A DNA stretch of 5,414 nt from Phycisphaerae bacterium. GTDB lineage: Bacteria; Planctomycetota; Phycisphaerae; UBA1845; UTPLA1. Below, piece by piece: positions 1 through 5,185 of this stretch. Positions within the stretch are counted from its first letter, which is position 1, and the number at the start of each line of letters is the position of its first letter. The stretch spans positions 1 to 5,414 of the forward strand of contig JAJDEC010000328.1 in NCBI GenBank assembly GCA_029259995.1. Reading direction: 5' to 3'. The position numbers were made by a program, and so were the translations under genes. The notes beneath the pieces were generated by a model, which searched no databases, was not told the origin of the DNA, and was given only the letters and a program-made list of their open reading frames with translations.

Positions 1-1244
1 GCCCACCCCATGCCCCGGGTTTTCCCCGCCCACCAACCCTGCTTTTTGCGCACATCGTCCCCCTCGCCGCCCCCGGGCGCCGCGACGATGACTTCGATAT
101 CCGCCGAACGAATCGTCTCCCCCATCAGCTCAAAGTTATTCACGCGAACGCCGACCGTTCCTGTTGCCCCGCCTTTTGCCCATCGATTGAGCATCTGCTC
201 GAGCGATACGCCCGCTACATCGCCGTTCAACTTGATGCGATGCACCAACCCCAGTGCGATATGCACTTCGTCAAAGACAAAGCTCGCGTTCCCATCCAGC
301 GCCGGCATTTGCAGCAGCGGCGCAAAGGACGCGAAGCTCAGACTGCGTATCACGCCGCCGCCCTTGAAATGCGTCATCAACCGTTCCGCGAACCGGGCCT
401 CGTCGACCCGCAGTGACACATTCCCCTGATAGGGCCCATACGGCGCCATTTGCGTCAACTCTGCCAGTTCCGCGTCATCGATTCGACCGCCCACTTCTAC
501 TTCGGGCATCCCGTCTTCGGCGCGAATGCGATAGTGAATGCTCCCGTCAAAGGATCCGTGCGAAACTTCCGTCGCCAGAAACGACTCCAGGCGAAGCGCC
601 GGCAAGGGGATCGACGGCACTGTCAGCCGGATGTCGCGAACCTGAATTCCGTCATCCGGAACAAACTCCGTCACGATCCGTACGCCGTCCGGCACCGCCG
701 TGCCGTTGAGTTGATGCGCCGTCAATCGGGCAGTTCCCAGCCCCGGCTTGCTCAAGTCGATATCACCCGATGCACCGGAACATTCCAGTTCGAACGATCC
801 TTTTTGAAATGCAATTCGAAATTCGTCCAGGTAAATGCCGCGAAGATCGAGCGCCTTCAGATCCGAACCGATCCCTTCCCGGAGCAGACTCCGATATCGT
901 TGATTTTCCCAGACGGCATCCCCCAGCACGATCTCGCCGCGATTCATTGATAGGAAGTGTTGATCCTTGCGCTCCTCAATCCACGTCGCCGAGTCGCAGC
1001 GGAAGACAACATCGCCGTTGTTCGGCAGCCGCACGACGACGTCGACAAAATCCCGACTGTCAAAGGTACGGCCGCGGATATGCCCGATCGTGGCCGGCAT
1101 GGCAAGAAACGCCGTCACATCACGCTCGGCTTCCTGTCGATACGCAACGCTGTGCATGCGACAGGCGTACCACGACGTGCCGCCGATCGATCCGCCGACG
1201 ATCAGAATGGCTGCAAGCAGGATCAGCTTTCGATACGTTCGCAT
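1..1244 (-). CDS. Membrane-anchored extracytoplasmic protein, beta-rich, distantly AsmA-like (C-terminus cut by window edge)
   Basis: An uninterrupted frame of about 414 codons starts at the ATG at 1244 and runs off the left edge. Residues 2-6 are basic (RTYRK) and are followed by one hydrophobic segment at about 7-23 (LILLAAILIVGGSIGG), so a signal anchor with the rest outside the cytoplasm is likely. Cys28 is not in a lipobox. The remainder has no further membrane segment and reads as alternating short strands with recurring turns such as G-S-F-x-G-S-I, Y-Q-G-N-V-S-L and L-D-G-N-A-S-F. That texture resembles AsmA/DUF3971-type envelope proteins, but I see no diagnostic motif, so the family is a guess. 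The visible end (about 390-414) is Gly-rich and charged. The upstream ribosome site is weak (GAG, 5 nt before ATG); no other in-frame start fits the N-terminus better. It lies 203 bp downstream of aroC on the same strand, and co-transcription is possible but unproven. Confidence 0.8.
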   Translation of the reverse strand, partial: MRTYRKLILLAAILIVGGSIGGTSWYACRMHSVAYRQEAERDVTAFLAMPATIGHIRGRTFDSRDFVDVVVRLPNNGDVVFRCDSATWIEERKDQHFLSMNRGEIVLGDAVWENQRYRSLLREGIGSDLKALDLRGIYLDEFRIAFQKGSFELECSGASGDIDLSKPGLGTARLTAHQLNGTAVPDGVRIVTEFVPDDGIQVRDIRLTVPSIPLPALRLESFLATEVSHGSFDGSIHYRIRAEDGMPEVEVGGRIDDAELAELTQMAPYGPYQGNVSLRVDEARFAERLMTHFKGGGVIRSLSFASFAPLLQMPALDGNASFVFDEVHIALGLVHRIKLNGDVAGVSLEQMLNRWAKGGATGTVGVRVNNFELMGETIRSADIEVIVAAPGGGEGDDVRKKQGWWAGKTRGMGW

Positions 1245-1447
1245 CAGGACTCTAACGGGGGGAAACCAACGATCTATCGCACGCCGCTCGCACGATACCC
1301 GAAATCGAATCGCGTGCATGCGTGTTGACGCCGCCAACAACCCAACGCGGATTCTCACTCAATCGCAACTCTGTACTCTGTCGCAGCGTCGCTCGCCACG
1401 CGTCCCGCACGATCTGCGACTCATTCTCGCAAACGCGATCGCAGTAC

Positions 1448-2608
1448 TCAGTCGCGCATTCGCGCGCGATGTCCGCCAAGATATCGCTCCATCGCTGCGA
1501 GCACGGCGTCCATCGTGTCGCCGCCGAATTTCTCCAGAAACGCGCGCGCCAGTTCGAACCCGACGACCTGCTCCGCCACCACACTCGCCGCCGGTACGGC
1601 GCAGATATCACTGCGCTCGTAATCACTTCGCTCCGACGACATCGTTTGCAGGTTCACAGAATCCAGGCCCCTCAGCAGCGTGCTGATCGGTTTCATCACG
1701 CCGCGCACGATCACCGGCATGCCGTTTGTCATGCCGCCTTCAATGCCACCGGCGCGATTGGTCCGACGCGAAAAGCCGAGGCTCACGTCTCCCAAGCGCG
1801 ATGCATCGAAGTCCATTTCGTCATGCACCTGGCTGCCGGGCACGTCGCCGCAGCCGAATCCCAGACCGATCTCGACTCCCTTGAACGCCTGAATCGATCC
1901 GACGGCCCCCATCAGCCGCGTCTCCAACCGATCCTGCCATCGCATACAGCTGCCAATGCCCGCCGGCATCCCGAATGCGCGAACTTCAACGATCCCGCCG
2001 AGCGTGTCCTTGTCTTTTTTTGCGGCCTTGATCGCATCAACCATTCGGGCCGACGCTTCTGCGTTCGGACAATACACGTCGCTCGCATCCCGTTCGGCAA
2101 TCAATGCGTCCGGCGCAGCGGCCGCGTTGATGGTTGCGGAAACCCCGCCGATCGACGACACAAAACCGACGACGCGAACGCCCATTTGACGCAGCAACAA
2201 TCTCGCGACGGCTCCGGCCGCCGAACGTGCCGCCGTCTCCCGCGCACTCGCCCGTTCGAGAACTGAACGGCAATCATCCGTCTCGTACTTCATCGCTCCG
2301 GCGAAATCCGCATGCCCGGGACGCGGTCGATGCACGGGCCCCGCCGTGTCGATTCGCCAGTCCTTGTTCGCAAGCTGCATCGCAATCGGAGCCCCGATCG
2401 ATACGCCCGCACGCACGCCCGACAGGATATTGATCTCGTCCTTCTCGATCTTCTGCCGACCGCCGCGGCCGAAACCACCCTGCCGCCGACGCAAGGCGTC
2501 ATTGATGAATTCCACATCCAGCGTCAGGCCGGCCGGGACGCCCTCAAGAAGAACGATCAGTGCCTGACCGTGCGATTCACCAGCCGTCCGATAGTCGAGA
2601 TAAGTCAT
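1448..2608 (-). CDS. aroC: Chorismate synthase (EC 4.2.3.5), complete
   Basis: This is the last step of the shikimate pathway: FMN-dependent anti-1,4-elimination of phosphate from 5-enolpyruvylshikimate-3-phosphate to give chorismate, in the cytosol. The 386 residues are a normal length for the family. Signatures in order are GESHG at 10-14, the Arg/Gly-rich RRQGGFGRGGRQKIEKD at 41-57, RPGHAD at 96-101, ERASARETAARSAAGA at 118-133, GGIEGGMTNG at 287-296, KPIST at 306-310 and RSDICAVPA at 332-340. His13 and His99 match the two active-site histidines known in the family, and Asp334 the conserved RSD aspartate. The frame stays open for 86 codons upstream of 2608, but the family N-terminus (M-x-Y-x-x-x-T-A-G-E-S-H-G) fixes the start at 2608. 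No Shine-Dalgarno precedes it; a TATAAT box lies 6 nt upstream instead. An A7 run encodes Ala196-Lys197-Lys198. It is divergent from the AAA+ gene. Confidence 0.98.
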   Translation of the reverse strand: MTYLDYRTAGESHGQALIVLLEGVPAGLTLDVEFINDALRRRQGGFGRGGRQKIEKDEINILSGVRAGVSIGAPIAMQLANKDWRIDTAGPVHRPRPGHADFAGAMKYETDDCRSVLERASARETAARSAAGAVARLLLRQMGVRVVGFVSSIGGVSATINAAAAPDALIAERDASDVYCPNAEASARMVDAIKAAKKDKDTLGGIVEVRAFGMPAGIGSCMRWQDRLETRLMGAVGSIQAFKGVEIGLGFGCGDVPGSQVHDEMDFDASRLGDVSLGFSRRTNRAGGIEGGMTNGMPVIVRGVMKPISTLLRGLDSVNLQTMSSERSDYERSDICAVPAASVVAEQVVGFELARAFLEKFGGDTMDAVLAAMERYLGGHRARMRD

Positions 2609-2614
2609 GCCGCG

Positions 2615-2620
2615 ATTATA
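2615..2620 (-). promoter_or_regulatory. Consensus -10 box of aroC, possible leaderless start
   Basis: The minus strand reads TATAAT here, a perfect sigma-70 -10 hexamer, followed by CGCGGC and the aroC ATG at 2608. A start about 7 nt after the box falls on or next to the A of that ATG, so the transcript would have essentially no leader; this agrees with the missing Shine-Dalgarno. The -35 is poor: with a 17-bp spacer it is TTATTG (2638-2643), two matches of six. No TGn extension is present. The hexamer is seen; promoter activity is inferred. Confidence 0.5.
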
Positions 2621-2669
2621 AGCGGTATCTTCGAAACCAATAATGCATCGCCGCAGCAGGCGCTGTGGG

Positions 2670-2686
2670 ACTGGCTGATAGCCAGT
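2670..2686. repeat. Perfect 7-bp inverted repeat, candidate operator
   Basis: ACTGGCT-GAT-AGCCAGT is a perfect dyad with a 3-nt centre, 17 bp in all. It lies 50 bp upstream of the aroC -10 box and 271 bp upstream of the AAA+ ATG. Its size and place suit a dimeric regulator binding site. A hairpin function is less likely because it lies upstream of both genes. No known operator consensus is recognised. Confidence 0.4.
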
Positions 2687-2778
2687 ACAAGTCGCGCGGA
2701 AGCACACCTGACAACCCAGACGATGCGCCCCGCCGTGCCGGCCGTCGGCTTGCACACGCGGTGCTACGGACGCATCGC

Positions 2779-2797
2779 TTCCCAGATCTCTCTGGAA
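2779..2797. repeat. Imperfect inverted repeat in the divergent region
   Basis: TTCCCAGA-TCTC-TCTGGAA forms a 7-bp dyad with one extra C in the left arm. It sits about midway between the two divergent starts and shares no sequence with the dyad at 2670. It could be a second regulator site or chance; the bulge lowers confidence. Confidence 0.25.
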
Positions 2798-2944
2798 CAA
2801 ACAACCGCGTCCGCCTTCGCCGGAATACCGGACTCCGAACCACCCATCAAGCCCCTGTCGCTTCAAGCCGATTTGACAACGGACACGCTGTATTCGATTG
2901 ACGATACAGAGACGGCCGCGCGAATCCCGCGCACCTCATGGCCC

Positions 2945-2949
2945 GGAGA
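2945..2949 (+). promoter_or_regulatory. Shine-Dalgarno of the AAA+ gene, decides the start
   Basis: GGAGA lies 7 nt before the ATG at 2957. The open frame extends far upstream into the antisense of aroC, so this site is the main reason to choose 2957 over earlier ATG codons. None of the predicted protein upstream of it resembles a domain. Confidence 0.8.
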
Positions 2950-2956
2950 CTCAGAT

Positions 2957-4318
2957 ATGACGCAGGCGACCGCCATTACCCCGATCATCGGTAAGAAGAA
3001 AGAACCGGCTCCGAGCATTGCAGGACCGAAAACAATCGACGAGCCGAAACGTGAGGCGTTTATTCCCAAGCCGCCCACGACCTTCGAAGAGGCCGGCCTG
3101 GATCCAGCCATCGTCGAATCGCTGATTGTCAAATATCTCGCCGGCGTCGGGACCGGGACGGGCGGCCAGATTGCACACGAATTGTGCCTGCCTGCCGAAC
3201 CCATCATCGCGTTTCTGGCCAATCTCAAGCTTCAACAGATCGTCGTGCATGTCGGCTCCGCCGGTATGGGCGACTTCACATATCGACTCACGGACACGGG
3301 CCGCGATCGCGCCCATCGCTACATGCGGGAGTCGCTCTACGTCGGACCCGCCCCGGTACCGCTCGAGCAATACATCGCCGGCGTTCGAGCCCAGACGATT
3401 ACGGTCATGCATCCCAAACGGGAAGACCTTGAACGCGCATTCAGCGATCTGTTGATTGACGACGAGATGTTTACTGTCCTCGGACCCGCCATCAACTCCG
3501 GCCGCGGCATGTTCCTTTACGGCTATCCGGGCAACGGCAAGACCAGTATCGCCGAACGCATCACGCGCTGTTTCGGCGACGACATCTACATTCCGAAGTG
3601 CCTGATATCCGACGGCTTCATCATCAAGCTCTTCGACGGCGCCAGCCACGAACCCGTGAAAGCGACGGAAAGCACGATCCTGAAGAAAGACAAAGTCGAT
3701 CCGCGCTGGATCAAAGTGAAACGACCGACGATCATCGTCGGCGGCGAACTCACGATGCCGTTGCTCGAGATCCAGTTCAACGCGACGAGCAACACTTGCG
3801 AAGCGCCCATCCAGCTCAAGAGTAACTGCGGCACCCTTGTCATCGACGACTTCGGCCGCCAGCGCATGCGACCTGTCGAACTGCTCAATCGCTGGATCGT
3901 TCCGCTCGAAAAGCGATACGACTTCCTCACAATGCCGAACGGCAAGAAGCTCCAGCTTCCGTTCGATCAGCTGATCATTTTCTCGACGAATCTCGAACCG
4001 AAGGACCTCTGCGACGACGCGTTTCTCCGTCGTATTCCGTACAAAATCAACGTCGACGATCCGAGTGAAGATCAATTCCGCAAACTCTTCGAGTTCGTCG
4101 CGCCGGGCGTGGGTTTCACCGTCGACGCCGAAGCGAAGCGCGCCATCGATCATCTGATCGAAGCACACTACAAGCCGAACAATCGACCGTTCCGCTGCTG
4201 CCAGCCGCGAGACTTGATGCTCCAGGTCCGCAATCGATGCCTCTACCAGGGCCTCGAAGCGAAACTCACGAACGAACTCTTCGACTACGCCGTCAGCGTC
4301 TACTTCACAGTCATGTAA
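2957..4318 (+). CDS. AAA+ ATPase with N-terminal winged-helix domain, function unknown
   Basis: The protein has 453 residues. Residues 1-45 are Lys/Pro-rich and probably disordered. Residues about 48-120 read as a winged helix (VESLIVKYL ... TGGQIAHEL ... PIIAFLANLKLQQIV ... FTYRLTDTGRDRA). The AAA+ core follows, with Walker A GYPGNGKTS at 189-197 (Lys195), Walker B TLVIDDFG at 293-300 (Asp297, Asp298), sensor 1 IIFSTNLEP with Asn345, candidate Arg fingers at AFLRRI (Arg358, Arg359), and a sensor-2-like RPFRCCQPRDL at 410-420. Walker A and B are about 100 residues apart, more than the roughly 60 usual for AAA+ proteins, which points to a beta-rich insertion at about 213-290 containing GGELTMPLL. 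No membrane segment or signal peptide is seen, so it should be cytosolic. From memory this layout belongs to a widespread bacterial family annotated only as ATPase. ATP hydrolysis is well supported; the substrate is unknown. It stands alone, divergent from aroC. Confidence 0.93.
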   Translation: MTQATAITPIIGKKKEPAPSIAGPKTIDEPKREAFIPKPPTTFEEAGLDPAIVESLIVKYLAGVGTGTGGQIAHELCLPAEPIIAFLANLKLQQIVVHVGSAGMGDFTYRLTDTGRDRAHRYMRESLYVGPAPVPLEQYIAGVRAQTITVMHPKREDLERAFSDLLIDDEMFTVLGPAINSGRGMFLYGYPGNGKTSIAERITRCFGDDIYIPKCLISDGFIIKLFDGASHEPVKATESTILKKDKVDPRWIKVKRPTIIVGGELTMPLLEIQFNATSNTCEAPIQLKSNCGTLVIDDFGRQRMRPVELLNRWIVPLEKRYDFLTMPNGKKLQLPFDQLIIFSTNLEPKDLCDDAFLRRIPYKINVDDPSEDQFRKLFEFVAPGVGFTVDAEAKRAIDHLIEAHYKPNNRPFRCCQPRDLMLQVRNRCLYQGLEAKLTNELFDYAVSVYFTVM

Positions 4319-4339
4319 TCGGGAAAAGAGGGGGCATAA

Positions 4340-4358
4340 GTCGGGTCATCGACCCGAC
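4340..4358 (+). terminator. Perfect 8-bp hairpin after the AAA+ gene, REP-like and possible terminator
   Basis: GTCGGGTC-ATC-GACCCGAC begins 21 nt after the AAA+ stop codon and is followed by ATTTCT. Position and stem suit a terminator, but the T tract is short. A decayed copy lies at 4450, so it is equally a member of a dispersed palindromic repeat. Confidence 0.45.
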
Positions 4359-4382
4359 ATTTCTGCGCCGATGCCAGATGCC

Positions 4383-4407
4383 CATGCCGACGCCCAACGT
4401 CGGCATG
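4383..4407. repeat. Perfect 10-bp stem-loop
   Basis: CATGCCGACG (4383-4392) and CGTCGGCATG (4398-4407) are exact reverse complements around a CCCAA loop. This is the longest perfect stem in the window. It lies 24 bp after the hairpin at 4340. No T run follows on either side, so intrinsic termination is not supported. Confidence 0.6.
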
Positions 4408-4411
4408 CGGA

Positions 4412-4423
4412 TGCACGCGTGCA
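4412..4423. repeat. Perfect 12-bp palindrome
   Basis: TGCACGCGTGCA is a gapless palindrome 4 bp beyond the 10-bp stem-loop. It may be part of the same composite repeat or a binding site; the sequence alone does not decide. Confidence 0.45.
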
Positions 4424-4449
4424 CGCCGCCCGCGCGTCAGAGGTGTAAG

Positions 4450-4468
4450 GTCGGGTCGTCGATCAGAC
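4450..4468. repeat. Degenerate second copy of the GTCGGGTC hairpin
   Basis: GTCGGGTCGTCGATCAGAC matches the 19-bp element at 4340-4358 at 16 of 19 positions, and both are preceded by TAAG or TAAGG and followed by AT. Its stem keeps one mismatch and one G-U pair, so it looks like a decaying copy in the same orientation, 110 bp further on. Confidence 0.6.
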
Positions 4469-4497
4469 ATGCCCGCCAATACACGGCATCTCCGTAG

Positions 4498-4514
4498 GGT
4501 GGGCCGTGCCCACC
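4498..4514. repeat. GGTGGGC/GCCCACC hairpin of a probable dispersed repeat
   Basis: GGTGGGC-CGT-GCCCACC is a perfect 7-bp stem with a 3-nt loop, preceded by GTAG and followed by ATCCG. I recall closely similar GTAGGGTGGGC...GCCCACC elements scattered between genes in planctomycete and other genomes. The hairpin is seen; membership of a genome-wide family is from memory. Confidence 0.5.
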
Positions 4515-4731
4515 ATCCGGGCCGCAAGCGTCGGCGAGTCGGTCGCGCGCCGCCGGCGTCACACGCGAATACAAGCAGTTTGTGCCCATGTCGGCTTCGC
4601 AACCGCGCTACTCGATCGGATGGAACTCAACGTTCCCGCGATATGCTGCTTCCACAACACACTTGACCGGAGTAGATCAGCGGCTCCCGGCATTTACCAA
4701 ATATCACGGTACACATAACTGAAGCCCGAGA

Positions 4732-4765
4732 CCGCCATACCGGCGGATGCGTTCTGTTTCATTTT
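4732..4765 (+). terminator. Weak terminator-like hairpin with T-rich tail
   Basis: CCGCC (4732-4736) pairs with GGCGG (4742-4746) around ATACC, and a T-rich stretch (GTTCTGTTTCATTTT) follows after three bases, ATGC overlapping its start. It lies more than 400 bp after the AAA+ stop, with no gene just before it, so its purpose is unclear. Confidence 0.2.
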
Positions 4766-4778
4766 GAGGACGTCGCCA

Positions 4779-4802
4779 ACTGGGCTCGATGCCCGGCCCA
4801 GT
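4779..4802. repeat. 7-bp inverted repeat with 10-nt loop
   Basis: ACTGGGC (4779-4785) pairs with GCCCAGT (4796-4802). An alternative shorter stem, GGGC-TCGAT-GCCC (4782-4794), is mutually exclusive with it. This could be a structured RNA element or another decayed palindromic repeat. Confidence 0.35.
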
Positions 4803-4809
4803 ATTGCCG

Positions 4810-4825
4810 CACAATGCCGATTGTG
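4810..4825. repeat. Operator-like dyad CACAAT-GCCG-ATTGTG
   Basis: This is a perfect 6-bp inverted repeat with a 4-bp centre, of a size typical of helix-turn-helix dimer sites. It lies 8 bp after the dyad at 4779-4802 and 3 bp before GCGG-TT-CCGC (4828-4837). It is about 360 bp from the next start codon, too far for a simple repressor site. Confidence 0.35.
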
Positions 4826-5090
4826 AAGCGGTTCCGCATTGATCGCGCATCAGAACGAGTCAATCGGCGCCGTCCTCGTGCGTCCATTCCATGGAAAATG
4901 GCCTCCCTCGCGGCTCCCGCGTCCGGTCACCGAAACCGATACATCGCCCTTCGGGCGGCTTTGGCACTCAATCTGCGGGATATTCCGACGTATTAATCGA
5001 AAATCTCGCGGAATACGTGGCAGACCGGGCGTCGCGACGGGTACTCCCCCACGGATCATCATTGGCCGGACTCGATTCAAGAGCCCGGGC

Positions 5091-5142
5091 ATTGAGGATT
5101 TCTGAGACTCGGGGCGCCGCACCACGATCGAAATTGAGGATT
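5091..5142 (+). repeat. Direct repeat ATTGAGGATT, two copies 42 bp apart
   Basis: ATTGAGGATT occurs at 5091-5100 and 5133-5142, and both copies continue with similar sequence (TCTGAGACTC and GCGGAAGACT). The 42-bp period is close to four helical turns, so proteins bound to both would face the same side. The second copy ends 43 bp before the surface-protein ATG, which suits a regulatory site for that gene. Confidence 0.4.
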
Positions 5143-5173
5143 GCGGAAGACTGAGCACAAGACCCGATTGCAC

Positions 5174-5178
5174 AGGAG
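5174..5178 (+). promoter_or_regulatory. Shine-Dalgarno of the surface-protein gene
   Basis: AGGAG lies 7 nt upstream of the ATG at 5186, with optimal sequence and spacing. It fixes the start, which also gives a complete signal peptide. Confidence 0.85.
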
Positions 5179-5185
5179 AAAGTCC

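Larger units (their letters stand above)
2609..2956. other. Divergent intergenic region between aroC and the AAA+ gene
   Basis: This 348-bp stretch separates two divergent start codons and must hold both promoters. It contains the aroC TATAAT box, two inverted repeats (2670-2686 and 2779-2797), a TTGACA hexamer at 2873-2878 and the AAA+ ribosome binding site. The frame of the AAA+ gene is open through it, but the translated residues show no domain, and the strong ribosome site at 2945 marks the real start. A minus-strand frame (2616-2843) is Arg-rich and lacks any motif. I see no gene here. Confidence 0.7.
4319..5185. other. Long gene-free region with many inverted repeats
   Basis: About 870 bp separate the AAA+ stop from the next ribosome binding site. 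All open frames here are short, Arg-rich, motif-free and lack good ribosome sites. The left part (4340-4514) is a nest of hairpins listed separately. The middle has scattered dyads, including GGAAC-TCAAC-GTTCC at 4622-4636, CGCCC-TTC-GGGCG at 4945-4957, and TATTCCG (4981-4987) with CGGAATA (5009-5015). The right end holds a direct repeat upstream of the surface-protein gene. I recognise no tRNA, riboswitch or transposase remnant. Confidence 0.65.

Noticed and set aside
1435..1442. GCGATCGC octamer resembling the cyanobacterial HIP1 repeat
   Set aside because: It is a single occurrence in GC-rich DNA with frequent GATC, and the gene content does not suggest a cyanobacterium.
10..1686. Several overlapping plus-strand open frames in the left part
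   Set aside because: They are Arg/Pro/Ser-rich shadows of the minus-strand membrane-anchored gene and aroC, in mutually overlapping frames.
1322..2266. 314-codon open frame on the plus strand across aroC
   Set aside because: It is antisense to a chorismate synthase with all family signatures, and its translation is His/Arg-rich and motif-free.
2609..2866. Upstream extension of the aroC reading frame (86 codons)
   Set aside because: The family N-terminus with T-A-G-E-S-H-G begins at 2608; extra residues would be atypical and show no targeting signal.
2873..2878. TTGACA hexamer as the -35 of the AAA+ gene
   Set aside because: It is a perfect hexamer 79 bp before the ATG, but no acceptable -10 sits 16-18 bp away (GATTGA at 17 bp), so I did not call a promoter.
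2312..2956. Upstream extension of the AAA+ reading frame (215 more codons)
   Set aside because: The first half is antisense to aroC, the rest shows no domain, and a good Shine-Dalgarno marks the ATG at 2957.
2951..4168. 405-codon open frame on the minus strand across the AAA+ gene
   Set aside because: It is the antisense shadow of a gene with intact Walker A, Walker B and sensor motifs. It shows no domain and has no ribosome binding site.
4981..5015. TATTCCG ... CGGAATA inverted repeat with 21-nt spacer
   Set aside because: A 7-bp match with a long AT-rich spacer is readily found by chance; no flanking element supports a function.
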